Assembly: GCA_902606585.1 (NCBI GenBank)
Contig: CACLGX010000005.1
Location: forward strand, 1-64,000
From: Paracoccaceae bacterium
GTDB taxonomy: Bacteria; Pseudomonadota; Alphaproteobacteria; Rhodobacterales; Rhodobacteraceae
Reading direction: 5' to 3'
DNA length: 64,000 nt
Part shown: piece after piece, positions 52,468 to 62,045 of the stretch
Layout: every line of letters begins with the position of its first letter
Position numbering within the stretch: the first letter of the stretch is position 1
Program-made: the position numbers and the translations under genes
The notes under the pieces: model-generated
Databases searched by the model: none
The model's input: only the letters and a program-made list of their open reading frames with translations
Told to the model about the DNA's origin: nothing

Positions 52468-53145
52468 ATGATTTCATCAAATTATCCAGCTAATTCAGAG
52501 ATCGCAAGATTGACCGCACGAATGCTACTTGAGGTACAGGCTGTTCATTTTAATTCGAAAAATCCATTTACTTTGGCGTCTGGCTTACCAAGCCCAACAT
52601 ATATCGATTGTAGGAAGTTGATTTCCTTTCCAAGAGTGCGTTCAACAATCATGGATTTTTTAACTATTACTGTGATGCGTAATGTAGGTTTCGAAGTTTT
52701 TGATAATATTGCAGGTGGCGAAACAGCTGGAATTCCATTTGCAGCTCTCGTAGCCGAACGAATGGGATTACCAATGAGTTATATTAGAAAAAAACCAAAA
52801 GGCTATGGTCGCAATGCTCGGATTGAGGGCAATGTCGTTGAAAATCAAAACGTTTTGTTGGTTGAAGACTTAACTACAGATGGTGGTTCCAAGCTGTCCT
52901 TTGTCGAAGCAATACGAGAGACTGGAGCTAAATGTTCTCATACAGCGGTAATTTTTTATTATGGTATTTTTCCAGAAACAGAGGAGATTCTGGGAAAAAA
53001 AGGGATCACTTTACACAAGTTATGTACCTGGTGGGACGTTTTTGAAGAGGCTAAAAAAAATGATGGCTTTGATTCTGAAACATTATCTGAAGTTAGAGAA
53101 TTTTTGGAACAGCCAAGAAAATGGCAGGAAAAAAGATCAAATTAA
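52468..53145 (+). CDS. pyrE: Orotate phosphoribosyltransferase
   Basis: [62 protein letters not shown]. Confidence 0.95.
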   Translation: MISSNYPANSEIARLTARMLLEVQAVHFNSKNPFTLASGLPSPTYIDCRKLISFPRVRSTIMDFLTITVMRNVGFEVFDNIAGGETAGIPFAALVAERMGLPMSYIRKKPKGYGRNARIEGNVVENQNVLLVEDLTTDGGSKLSFVEAIRETGAKCSHTAVIFYYGIFPETEEILGKKGITLHKLCTWWDVFEEAKKNDGFDSETLSEVREFLEQPRKWQEKRSN

Positions 53146-53164
53146 CAATTTAATATTTAAATAT

Positions 53165-53250
53165 TTAATCACAAAACTCCTTCAGATCCACCACATTTTG
53201 TGTTACTTTTCGTGAAGGTAGTATATGTTGTGATTAACATGTTATCCACA
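53165..53250. promoter_or_regulatory. Cluster of DnaA-box-like sites upstream of dnaB
   Basis: Perfect TTATCCACA at 53242-53250; TTAATCACA at 53165-53173 and its inverse TGTGATTAA at 53229-53237. Confidence 0.45.
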
Positions 53251-53317
53251 TAGATATACATTTTGCCTCTATTGTCAGTTAAAGTTATGAGAAAAGAGTA
53301 GATTCCCGGGAGCCCCA

Positions 53318-54802
53318 ATGAACAAATTCGCAGAGATCAATTCTAACGAAAATCCTGCAGACATGGTGCCGCACTCTATAGAAGCCGAGCAACAACTCTT
53401 AGGGGGAATACTTAACAATAATGACCTATTTTATTCTTTAGAAGACAAAATAGATCCTGAGCATTTTTACGATCCAGTTCACTCTCGAATTTTTGATGTT
53501 ATTTCAAATAGGATAAGAGATGGAAAACTGGCCTCAGCTGTAACCGTAAATACCTTTCTAACAGAAGACGAGGGCCTGAAAGAACTAGGTGGAAGTTCCT
53601 ATTTAGCTCAACTAATGGCCGGGTCAGTGGCTAGTTCTGCAATTAAGGATTATTCGAAATTAGTTTATGACCTAGCCATTAGAAGAGAACTGATTGTTTT
53701 GGGTCAAGAAATCAGTTCCAGAGCCCAATCAATTAAAGTAGACGAGCAACCTGAAGAGCAAATAATTTTAGCTGAACAAAATCTCTATAAAATTGGAGAT
53801 AGCGGAAAGTCTGAAACAGGCTTCAAATCCTTTCTTAAGGCCCTGGGCGAAGCGGTCCAAGTGGCTAACGCGGCGCACCACCGAGATGGAAACCTAGCCG
53901 GAGTATCAACAGGTTTTATCGATTTAGATAAAAAAATGGGCGGCCTTCATTCTTCTGATTTAATTATTTTGGCTGGCCGCCCGTCAATGGGTAAAACTTC
54001 ATTGGCTACTAACATCGCCTATAATATCGCTAAATCTTTTCATAAGAGAGATAATCCAGACGGATCATCAGAAACTGTAGATGGTGGGATTGTTGGATTT
54101 TATTCGTTAGAGATGAGTGCTGAGCAGTTAGCAGCTCGTATTTTATCTGAGACCGCTGAAATACCGTCTGAACAAATTAGGCGTGGAGATATGACGGAAA
54201 ACGAATTCCGCAGATTTGTTGAAGCTGCTAAATCTATTGAAAGTTCGCCCTTATATATTGATGATACACCTGCGCTCACTATTGCTCAGCTAGCATCAGG
54301 AGCTCGACGCTTAAAACGTACTCATGGTCTCGACGTACTGATTATTGATTATCTGCAATTAGTTCGTGCAGCTTCGACCAGAGAAAGTAGAGTGAATGAA
54401 ATTTCAGAAATCACTCAAGGTCTAAAAGCTATTGCAAAAGAATTAAATATTCCAGTAATTGCTCTTTCTCAGTTATCGAGACAGGTAGAAAACAGAGATG
54501 ATAAAAGACCACAACTTGCAGACTTGAGGGAGTCTGGTTCAATTGAGCAAGACGCTGACGTGGTTTTATTTGTCTTTCGTGAAGAATATTACAAAGAGCG
54601 TGAAAAACCCAGCGATCATGACTTAGAGAAAATGGCAATCTGGCAGGAAGAAATGGATCGCCTTCATGGTCGTGCAGAATTAATTTTGGGGAAACAGAGG
54701 CATGGCCCAATAGGAACAGTAGAACTCAGTTTTGAAGGAAAATTCACACGGTTTGGAAATTTAGCAAAGCCTTGGCAACAACAAATGAATGGTGATAATT
54801 AA
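53318..54802 (+). CDS. dnaB: Replicative DNA helicase
   Basis: PHSIEAEQQLLGGILNNN, LIILAGRPSMGKTSLATNIA, VLIIDYLQLV, ALSQLSRQVENRDDKRPQLADLRESGSIEQDADVVLFVFREEYY. Confidence 0.98.
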   Translation: MNKFAEINSNENPADMVPHSIEAEQQLLGGILNNNDLFYSLEDKIDPEHFYDPVHSRIFDVISNRIRDGKLASAVTVNTFLTEDEGLKELGGSSYLAQLMAGSVASSAIKDYSKLVYDLAIRRELIVLGQEISSRAQSIKVDEQPEEQIILAEQNLYKIGDSGKSETGFKSFLKALGEAVQVANAAHHRDGNLAGVSTGFIDLDKKMGGLHSSDLIILAGRPSMGKTSLATNIAYNIAKSFHKRDNPDGSSETVDGGIVGFYSLEMSAEQLAARILSETAEIPSEQIRRGDMTENEFRRFVEAAKSIESSPLYIDDTPALTIAQLASGARRLKRTHGLDVLIIDYLQLVRAASTRESRVNEISEITQGLKAIAKELNIPVIALSQLSRQVENRDDKRPQLADLRESGSIEQDADVVLFVFREEYYKEREKPSDHDLEKMAIWQEEMDRLHGRAELILGKQRHGPIGTVELSFEGKFTRFGNLAKPWQQQMNGDN

Positions 54803-54827
54803 CTAAGATTAATATTAGTTAAAATTT
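54799..54827 (+). terminator. Possible weak AT-rich terminator after dnaB
   Basis: TTAACTAA...TTAGTTAA 8-bp stem then AAATTTTT; AT-only arms make it weak. Confidence 0.35.
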
Positions 54828-54920
54828 TTGGTAGAAATTCACTTTAATTTGTTGGTTTTCCATAATTTTTTATTCTAATGTTCTTTTGAAAAGTTATTCT
54901 CAATTTTTGATTTTTGATAC

Positions 54921-55964
54921 ATGGCAACAGCAACGGCAACAATAGATTTAAATGCCATAAAACAAAATTGGCAAAAATTGCGAAGTATGTCTAGGAACGA
55001 TACTGCTGCAGTTGTTAAGGCAAATGCTTATGGCTTGGGTATTAAGCAAGTTGCCAAAGCTCTTTACGATGAAGGCGCAAGATTATTTTTTGTTGCAACA
55101 GCCGAAGAAGGAGCAGAATTGCGCTCTATTCTAGGAAAAATACCAGAAATCTATATTTTTTCTGGCCACATGGTTGGTGATACTGAATTAATACGAAACT
55201 ATAACTTAATACCCCTAATAAATTCCATAGAACAACTATCTAGACAATCTCAACTTTTAAAAGAAAAAAAATTCGGTGTTCAACTAGATACGGGGATGAA
55301 TAGATTAGGTATCGAGCCAATGGAATGGGAAACTGTAAAGGAGTTCACCCTTTCTTTAAACCCAGTCTTAATTATGTCTCATTTGGCTTGTGCAGATGAA
55401 CCAGGCCATAAAATGAATACAACTCAGCTTAATACTTTCCGTACTCTTACAGACAAAATAAATATAAAGAAATCCTTGGCTGCTACTGGTGGTATATTAT
55501 TGGGACCAGAATATCATTTTGACTTAACAAGACCTGGGATAGGAATTTATGGTTGTTCACCAATGAAGAATTGCCTGCCTGTTCTTAAAATAGAAATACC
55601 GGTGATACAAATTCGCGATATCAAAAGTGGCGAAACAGTAGGTTATGGCAACACTTGGACCTCTACATCTAAAAAAAGAATAGCAACGATATCAGCAGGG
55701 TATGCTGACGGAATATTTAGGGTGGTTGGCCAAAGAACTAAATTGTATTTTAAAGAAATTGGCTGTCCTATTGTTGGACGAATTTCTATGGACTTAATTG
55801 GTGTAGATATAACCAGACTTAACATGGACCCAGATAAATTAGAATTGATAAACTCATTGCAAACAATTGATAAAATTGCTGAGGGCGCTGGAACTATAGG
55901 CTACGAGTTCCTGACCTCTTTAGGTCATAGATATAATCGCAAATACACGAGTGAAACCGTATGA
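54921..55964 (+). CDS. alr: Alanine racemase
   Basis: ATATIDLNAIKQNW, AAVVKANAYGLG, GVQLDTGMNRLGI, GYGNTWTS, ISAGYADG, GRISMDLIGVDIT. Confidence 0.95.
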   Translation: MATATATIDLNAIKQNWQKLRSMSRNDTAAVVKANAYGLGIKQVAKALYDEGARLFFVATAEEGAELRSILGKIPEIYIFSGHMVGDTELIRNYNLIPLINSIEQLSRQSQLLKEKKFGVQLDTGMNRLGIEPMEWETVKEFTLSLNPVLIMSHLACADEPGHKMNTTQLNTFRTLTDKINIKKSLAATGGILLGPEYHFDLTRPGIGIYGCSPMKNCLPVLKIEIPVIQIRDIKSGETVGYGNTWTSTSKKRIATISAGYADGIFRVVGQRTKLYFKEIGCPIVGRISMDLIGVDITRLNMDPDKLELINSLQTIDKIAEGAGTIGYEFLTSLGHRYNRKYTSETV

Positions 55965-56737
55965 TAGGATTGACCGCACAAACTGGAAGAATATTTTTGA
56001 CATTCTGTAGTTTTATCGGAGAGCTAATAATATTTTGCGTTCGAGTTTTTGCAAATATCTTAACTCCACCTTTTTACATGCGGGCATTCTTTTCCTCATT
56101 AATACATATCGGTTGGTTGTCTCTGCCAGTAGTAGGAATAACAGCATTTTTCACTGGTGGAGCCTTAGCTCTTCAAATTTATGCTGGCGGAGCAAGATTT
56201 AATGCCGAAGAGGTTGTTCCATCTATAGTCGCTATCGGCATGGTGCGTGAGCTTGGCCCTGTTTTGGGAGGTTTAATGGTCGCAGCTCGTGTAGCAAGTT
56301 CCATAGCCGCAGAAATAGGAACTATGAAGGTCACAGAACAAATTGATGCATTAAGTACACTTTCTACTGACCCAATCAAGTATTTGGTAGTTCCGCGATT
56401 AATTGCTGCGTTTTTGACAGTACCATTACTAGTTGGAGTTGGGGACTCTATCGGGATCCTTGGTGGGTACGTTGTCGGAGTAACACAGCTAGAGTTCAAC
56501 AATACAATTTATCTCATAAATTCAATAAATTATCTTGAGTTATGGGATATATTAAGTGGCCTTGTAAAGGGTGCAGTTTTTGGCTGCATAATTGCTCTTA
56601 TGGGCTGTTTTTTTGGCATGCGTTGTGAAAAAGGCGCAAGAGGTGTTGGCCAAGCAACTAAATCAGCCGTTGTATCTGCTTCTGTTTTGATCCTCGCCGC
56701 AAACTACTTTTTGACTGAGGCTTTTTTTACATCATGA
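55961..56737 (+). CDS. mlaE: MlaE-type ABC transporter permease
   Basis: MVRELGPVLGGLMVAARVASSIAAEIGTMKVTEQIDALSTLSTDPIKYLVVPRL; ATGA overlap with alr. Confidence 0.92.
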   Translation: MIGLTAQTGRIFLTFCSFIGELIIFCVRVFANILTPPFYMRAFFSSLIHIGWLSLPVVGITAFFTGGALALQIYAGGARFNAEEVVPSIVAIGMVRELGPVLGGLMVAARVASSIAAEIGTMKVTEQIDALSTLSTDPIKYLVVPRLIAAFLTVPLLVGVGDSIGILGGYVVGVTQLEFNNTIYLINSINYLELWDILSGLVKGAVFGCIIALMGCFFGMRCEKGARGVGQATKSAVVSASVLILAANYFLTEAFFTS

Positions 56738-57480
56738 TAGATGTTTCAAACGTATATAAATCTTTTGGTCAAAATCATGTACTAAAAGGGGTGAACCTCA
56801 AAGTTCATGATGGAAAGTCTATGGTAATCATAGGAGCTTCTGGCCAAGGTAAATCAGTGATTTTAAAATGCTTACTTGGTCTAACCAAGCCTAATTCTGG
56901 AAAAATTTTATTAAATGGCGTCGATCCAAATAGCGCACAAAAAAATATTATTCTTTCTAAGGTTGGCATGTTGTTTCAAGGTGGCGCATTATTCGATAGT
57001 TTGCCAATTTGGCAGAATGTTGCTTTTAGATACCTACACGGCAAACAAAAAATTAATGCCAGCGAAGCAAGGAAAATTGCCATCAAAAAATTAGAGCGCG
57101 TGGGATTAGAAAAGAGCTTTGCTGATAATTTTCCATCTCAACTTTCAGGAGGAATGCAAAAAAGAGTTGCATTGGCAAGAGCTATCGCAACCCAACCTGA
57201 AATTATATTTTTTGATGAACCAACTACTGGACTAGACCCAATTATGGCCCAGGTTATTAATAACTTGATACGGGAATTAGTTGTGGAATTAGGTGTTACA
57301 GCTGTGACAATCACGCATGATATTCAATCTGTTAGATCAATCGCAGATGAGGTCGCATTTCTTCACAATGGCGTTATACAATGGACAGGGTACTTAAACC
57401 AACTTGATAAATCTAATAACAAATACTTGAAGCAATTCATGGCTGGGTCAACTGATGGACCAATAGGAACTTTAAGGTGA
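56734..57480 (+). CDS. mlaF: MlaF-type ABC transporter ATP-binding protein
   Basis: IIGASGQGKSVILKCLLGL, FPSQLSGGMQKRVALARAIATQPEIIFFDEPTTGLDPI. Confidence 0.93.
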   Translation: MIDVSNVYKSFGQNHVLKGVNLKVHDGKSMVIIGASGQGKSVILKCLLGLTKPNSGKILLNGVDPNSAQKNIILSKVGMLFQGGALFDSLPIWQNVAFRYLHGKQKINASEARKIAIKKLERVGLEKSFADNFPSQLSGGMQKRVALARAIATQPEIIFFDEPTTGLDPIMAQVINNLIRELVVELGVTAVTITHDIQSVRSIADEVAFLHNGVIQWTGYLNQLDKSNNKYLKQFMAGSTDGPIGTLR

Positions 57481-57866
57481 TGACTGATCTTTTCCAACCA
57501 TCCCCATTGTTCCTTTTCATAATTTTATTTAAAACAACAATTTATATCCCACTGTGTGTATTACTGGGTTTGCTGATGAGTATTTTTAGTAAGGGCATAC
57601 CTCGTCTTACCTCGGGTATTACGACAATTTTCTGTTTAATAATAATCCTCACTACCAATCCAATTTTATTCTCAACTGAAAGCTTGGGATTTCCCTTTTT
57701 TGTCAGAAATTTGTCGAATTTAGCGCAAGGATGGTTCTTACCTTTTTTTATAAGTTTTCTTTTTTTACTGCGAACAATTTTATATAAGTTTTCAAACATT
57801 TTTTTAGAAACATTGCACCTTATGCTCTTAGGTCTAGCACTTCTTCTTATGTTTTTAACATTGTAA
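57477..57866 (+). CDS. Small multi-pass membrane protein of unknown function
   Basis: 129-aa hydrophobic ORF overlapping the mlaF stop, in line between mlaF and radA. Confidence 0.7.
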   Translation: MMTDLFQPSPLFLFIILFKTTIYIPLCVLLGLLMSIFSKGIPRLTSGITTIFCLIIILTTNPILFSTESLGFPFFVRNLSNLAQGWFLPFFISFLFLLRTILYKFSNIFLETLHLMLLGLALLLMFLTL

Positions 57867-57902
57867 GTATCACCAGTTTAATTTTATCCTTGCTTCAAAC
57901 TT

Positions 57903-59321
57903 GTGCCTTTGGCACATGAAGGTATGGCCAATTCAAACTATTCTTGTTCAATTTGTGGAAATACTACCTCAAAATGGTCCGGTAGATGCGAAGCATGCGG
58001 AGAATGGAATAGTATTTTGGAAGATATAGGATTATCGCAGGGCCCCATCAAAAGCAGTTTGGGAAAATCTTGGGGAAACTACATACCTCTAGACAACTTA
58101 AAAAGCACAGATAAACCCCTAGAAAGAACAAAATGTAATTTGGAAGAGTTAGACAGAGTTCTAGGTGGAGGACTCGTTCCCGCCTCCGCTATTTTGGTAG
58201 GTGGTGATCCAGGCATTGGAAAATCTACACTTTTATTACAAGCCGCCGCTAAGTTCGCGGTGAAAGGATTAAAAACTTTATATCTTTCCGGCGAAGAGGC
58301 TACTTCCCAAGTAAAATTAAGAGCAAAAAGGCTTAATTTAGACGAGGCCCAAATACACTTGGGATCAGACACCAACTTACGGAACATATTAACAACATTG
58401 GAAAAAGAACGTCCTAAATTAGCAATAATTGACTCTATACAAACTATTTGGTCAGACAAAGTCGACAGTGCACCTGGGACAGTTAGCCAAGTACGAGCGG
58501 CCGCACACGAGCTTACAACTTTTGCAAAAAGAAGTGGAACAATTATAGTTTTAGTCGGGCATGTTACAAAAGAAGGTCAAATTGCTGGTCCACGCGTGGT
58601 TGAACATATGGTAGATACAGTTTTGTATTTTGAAGGCGAAAGAGGAAATCAATTTCGTATTTTACGATCAGTCAAAAATAGATTTGGTGCCGCAGATGAA
58701 ATAGGTGTTTTTGAAATGACCGGGTTAGGTTTGCAACAAGTTACAAACCCATCAGCGCTATTTTTGTCTTCGAGGGGAATACCTAGCGCTGGCTCCTGCG
58801 TTTTTGCCGGTATAGAAGGAACTAGGCCTCTGCTAGTTGAAATACAAGCATTGGTTTCTCTTTCTCCTCACTCTCAACCAAGGCGGAGTGTTATTGGATG
58901 GGATAGTAGTCGTCTTGCAATGATATTGGCTGTACTTGAAGCTAGATGTGAAGTGCAATTTTCCGGACTTGACGTTTATTTAAATGTGGCAGGAGGTTTG
59001 AAAATCACAGAAACAGCCGCGGATCTTGCAGTGGCTGCATCTTTGATTTCAGCTAAAGAAAATATTATTATTCCCGAGGATTTTGTTTTTTTTGGAGAAG
59101 TTTCTCTCTCTGGAGCTATAAGATCAGTCGCTAAAATAGAAAATAGGTTGAAAGAAGCTGAAAAACTTGGTTTCAAGAAAGTTGAAAGCCCAAAAAATAC
59201 AAATTTAGTCAAAGGATTAAATATAGAAGTTTTTGAGAATTTGGATCTTCTGTCATTCGTAAATAAATTATCTGATAGAAAAAATAAAATAAATACTGAG
59301 GACAAAAATTTAAATGTCTGA
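57903..59321 (+). CDS. radA: DNA repair protein RadA
   Basis: CSICGNTTSKWSGRCEACGEWNS zinc finger; GGDPGIGKSTLLLQ Walker A; VKNRFGAADEIGVFEM; Lon-like C-terminal domain. Confidence 0.96.
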   Translation: MPLAHEGMANSNYSCSICGNTTSKWSGRCEACGEWNSILEDIGLSQGPIKSSLGKSWGNYIPLDNLKSTDKPLERTKCNLEELDRVLGGGLVPASAILVGGDPGIGKSTLLLQAAAKFAVKGLKTLYLSGEEATSQVKLRAKRLNLDEAQIHLGSDTNLRNILTTLEKERPKLAIIDSIQTIWSDKVDSAPGTVSQVRAAAHELTTFAKRSGTIIVLVGHVTKEGQIAGPRVVEHMVDTVLYFEGERGNQFRILRSVKNRFGAADEIGVFEMTGLGLQQVTNPSALFLSSRGIPSAGSCVFAGIEGTRPLLVEIQALVSLSPHSQPRRSVIGWDSSRLAMILAVLEARCEVQFSGLDVYLNVAGGLKITETAADLAVAASLISAKENIIIPEDFVFFGEVSLSGAIRSVAKIENRLKEAEKLGFKKVESPKNTNLVKGLNIEVFENLDLLSFVNKLSDRKNKINTEDKNLNV

Positions 59322-59868
59322 CTTTAACATTGTAGATGGTGTGATTTTAGCAATAGTTATTGTTTCATCTCTCTTGGCCTATTCACGCGGTCTAATCAGA
59401 GAGTTAATGTCTATTGCTGCCTGGATAATTTCAGCCTTTTTAGCATATTTTTTTGCTCCCGAAGTTTTGCCATTTGTTCAGGAAATCCCTTATATTGGGC
59501 CAATTTTGTCAGATAGTTGTGAGTTAGCTATACTGGCCTCTTTCGCTGCTGTTTTCGCCTTAGCTTTGATGCTTGTTTCGTTCTTCACTCCACTTCTGTC
59601 AGTGGTAATAAACAAAACTGCTCTAAATAAACCAGATCAAGCTCTGGGGTTTATATTTGGGGTCTTAAGAGGGATTGCGTTAGTTGCAATTTCCTTTTTT
59701 GCCTATCAAACTATACTAAGTAGCGGTACTTTTGTTATTCTAGAAGAAAGTCAGTCAGCACGAGTGTTTGAGGGAATGGCTAATGATATAGCAGAAAGAA
59801 ATCCAGAAAAAGCCTTAGGTTGGCTTACTATTCAATATGAAGATTTGGTTTCTGTCTGTGCAAATTAG
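59314..59868 (+). CDS. cvpA: CvpA family membrane protein
   Basis: NIVDGVILAIVIVSSLLAYSRGLIRELMSIAAWIISAFLAYFFAPEV. Confidence 0.9.
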   Translation: MSDFNIVDGVILAIVIVSSLLAYSRGLIRELMSIAAWIISAFLAYFFAPEVLPFVQEIPYIGPILSDSCELAILASFAAVFALALMLVSFFTPLLSVVINKTALNKPDQALGFIFGVLRGIALVAISFFAYQTILSSGTFVILEESQSARVFEGMANDIAERNPEKALGWLTIQYEDLVSVCAN

Positions 59869-59899
59869 GCTATCTTGAAACCTGCGGAGTAATCAAATT

Positions 59900-60544
59900 A
59901 TGAACAAACCGGTGGCATTGGTAACTGGGGCTTCTAGAGGCTTGGGTGCTGAATTAGCACAGATACTATCGTCAACTCACCATGTAGTAGCTGTCTCGAG
60001 AACAATAGGTGCTCTCGAAGCACTAGATGATCGAATTAAAAAATGCGGTGGCTCCAGCACATTGGCGCCGATTGATTTAGCAGACGAAAATGCAGTTGCA
60101 CAACTTTGTCGATCAATTTTTGACCGTTGGGGAAAAATAAAAATTTGGGCTCACACCGCAATCCATGCTGCTCCTCTTGGACCAGTTATTGCGATAGATA
60201 GTAAAGATTGGGAGAAATCTATAACCAATAATGTAACAGCGCTCGCCAAACTTATACCGATGATATCTCCTTTACTCGAGGAGGATAGCAAGGCCATTTT
60301 TTTTGAAGATAATACTATTATGAAAAAATTTTCATCAATTTATGGGGCAACTAAAGCAGCGCAAATTCATATAGTAAAAACATGGCAAAATGAATGTAAA
60401 TCAACTGGACCAAAAATTTACGTTCTTCAACCAAACCCTATACCTACAGCAGTAAGAGCTCGCTTTTATCCTGGGGAAAATAGAAAAGAGTTGCAATCTG
60501 TTAACATTGAGGCAAAAAGGCTCGTTTCACTTTTAGAACTGTGA
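59900..60544 (+). CDS. SDR family oxidoreductase
   Basis: VALVTGASRGLGAELAQIL nucleotide-binding motif; YGATKAAQ (YxxxK). Confidence 0.88.
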   Translation: MNKPVALVTGASRGLGAELAQILSSTHHVVAVSRTIGALEALDDRIKKCGGSSTLAPIDLADENAVAQLCRSIFDRWGKIKIWAHTAIHAAPLGPVIAIDSKDWEKSITNNVTALAKLIPMISPLLEEDSKAIFFEDNTIMKKFSSIYGATKAAQIHIVKTWQNECKSTGPKIYVLQPNPIPTAVRARFYPGENRKELQSVNIEAKRLVSLLEL

Positions 60545-60590
60545 TTATAGTTACAACAATTCAAAAGAAGCTCCTACATTGAGGGTAAAT

Positions 60591-61376
60591 ATGCGAATAC
60601 TCATAACAAACGATGACGGAATAAACGCTCCGGGCCTTAAAATTTTAACAAAGATAGCACTTCAGTTAACTGATGAAAATAATGTTTTCACAGTTGCACC
60701 AAGCAGTGAAAGATCGGGGGTTGGACATTGTATAAGCTATACTAGTCCGATGATGATTAATGAAATTGAGCAGAACCGATTCAGTATAGATGGATATCCA
60801 GCTGACTGTGTGCTTGCCGGGATATATCATGTATTTGATGGTCAAAAGCCAGATTTAGTCCTTTCCGGAGTAAACCGAGGCAATAATTCAGCTGAAAATG
60901 TTTTGTATTCAGGAACCATAGGAGCGGCCCTAGAGGGCGCTCTTCAGGGCGTAAAATCTATTGCTTTATCGCAATACTATGGTCCACAGAATTTAAATTT
61001 AAAAAACCCTTTTGAAGCAAGTGAAACGCATGGAGTTCAAATAATAAACGATATCCTAAATAGTAAAACACCAGTAAGTGAGGGTTACAAAATATTTTAT
61101 AATGTAAACTTTCCACCGACTACTGCAGAGGCAGTGTGCGGTGTAAGATATGTTAAACAAGGGTTAAGACCAAATTCCTTTTTTTCAACAAAAACACATA
61201 AATCACCGTCAGGAAGAGATTTTCTATTCGTTGAAGGTGGGAATCAACATGCTGATTTATCCGAAGATACCGATGCTAAAGTGAATATGGATGGCTATAT
61301 TTCTATAACACCAATGAAAGCGGACCTGACCGATTATGATACTCTTACCTACCTAAACAAAACTCATGATCGATAA
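60591..61376 (+). CDS. surE: 5'-nucleotidase SurE
   Basis: [59 protein letters not shown]; start set at ATG 60591 after GAGG. Confidence 0.95.
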   Translation: MRILITNDDGINAPGLKILTKIALQLTDENNVFTVAPSSERSGVGHCISYTSPMMINEIEQNRFSIDGYPADCVLAGIYHVFDGQKPDLVLSGVNRGNNSAENVLYSGTIGAALEGALQGVKSIALSQYYGPQNLNLKNPFEASETHGVQIINDILNSKTPVSEGYKIFYNVNFPPTTAEAVCGVRYVKQGLRPNSFFSTKTHKSPSGRDFLFVEGGNQHADLSEDTDAKVNMDGYISITPMKADLTDYDTLTYLNKTHDR

Positions 61377-62010
61377 TTCAACTCTTAAGATGCAATTTCT
61401 TTTTTCATTGCGAAAAGCGGGTGTTGTAAACAAACAAGTTTTAGACGCAATGGAAAGAATTGATAGAAAAAATTTCGTAAACAGTATTTTTTCTGAGAAG
61501 GCTTATGACGACACCCCGCTTCCCATTGCATGCGGTCAAACGATTAGCCAGCCAACAATAGTTGGATTAATGACACAAACTTTGCAGGTTACGTCAAGAG
61601 ATAAAGTTTTGGAGGTAGGAACAGGATCGGGATACCAAGCCGCAATTTTGAGCTTATTAGCTAGGCGAGTTTATACTGTTGAACGCCACAGTTTACTTGT
61701 TAATAATGCTGCTAAAGTTTTTCAAAAGTTAAATATTAGCAATATCACCACAATATTATCTGATGGGGGTTTTGGTTTAGAACAACAAGCACCGTTTGAT
61801 AGAATAATTGTAACCGCCGCATCTGATGATCCTCCTGCTTCACTTCTATCACAACTAAAAATAGGCGGAATTATGGTCATTCCAGTAGGTCAATCCGATA
61901 ATATGCAAAAACTTATCAAGATAACTAAAACAGATGAGGGTTACGAGTATCTAGACTTACACGCCGTAAGATTTGTTCCACTAGTTGCGGGTACAGAAAA
62001 AGAACAATAA
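61366..62010 (+). CDS. pcm: Protein-L-isoaspartate O-methyltransferase
   Basis: [49 protein letters not shown]. Confidence 0.95.
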   Translation: MIDNSTLKMQFLFSLRKAGVVNKQVLDAMERIDRKNFVNSIFSEKAYDDTPLPIACGQTISQPTIVGLMTQTLQVTSRDKVLEVGTGSGYQAAILSLLARRVYTVERHSLLVNNAAKVFQKLNISNITTILSDGGFGLEQQAPFDRIIVTAASDDPPASLLSQLKIGGIMVIPVGQSDNMQKLIKITKTDEGYEYLDLHAVRFVPLVAGTEKEQ

Positions 62011-62045
62011 AAATTGCGATAATTTCATCAAGTGAGTCGTTTTTT

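Noticed and set aside
56179-56502. 107-aa minus-strand ORF
   Set aside because: Antisense to mlaE; no RBS or recognisable domain.
58079-58459. 126-aa minus-strand ORF
   Set aside because: Antisense to the RadA ATPase core; no independent support.
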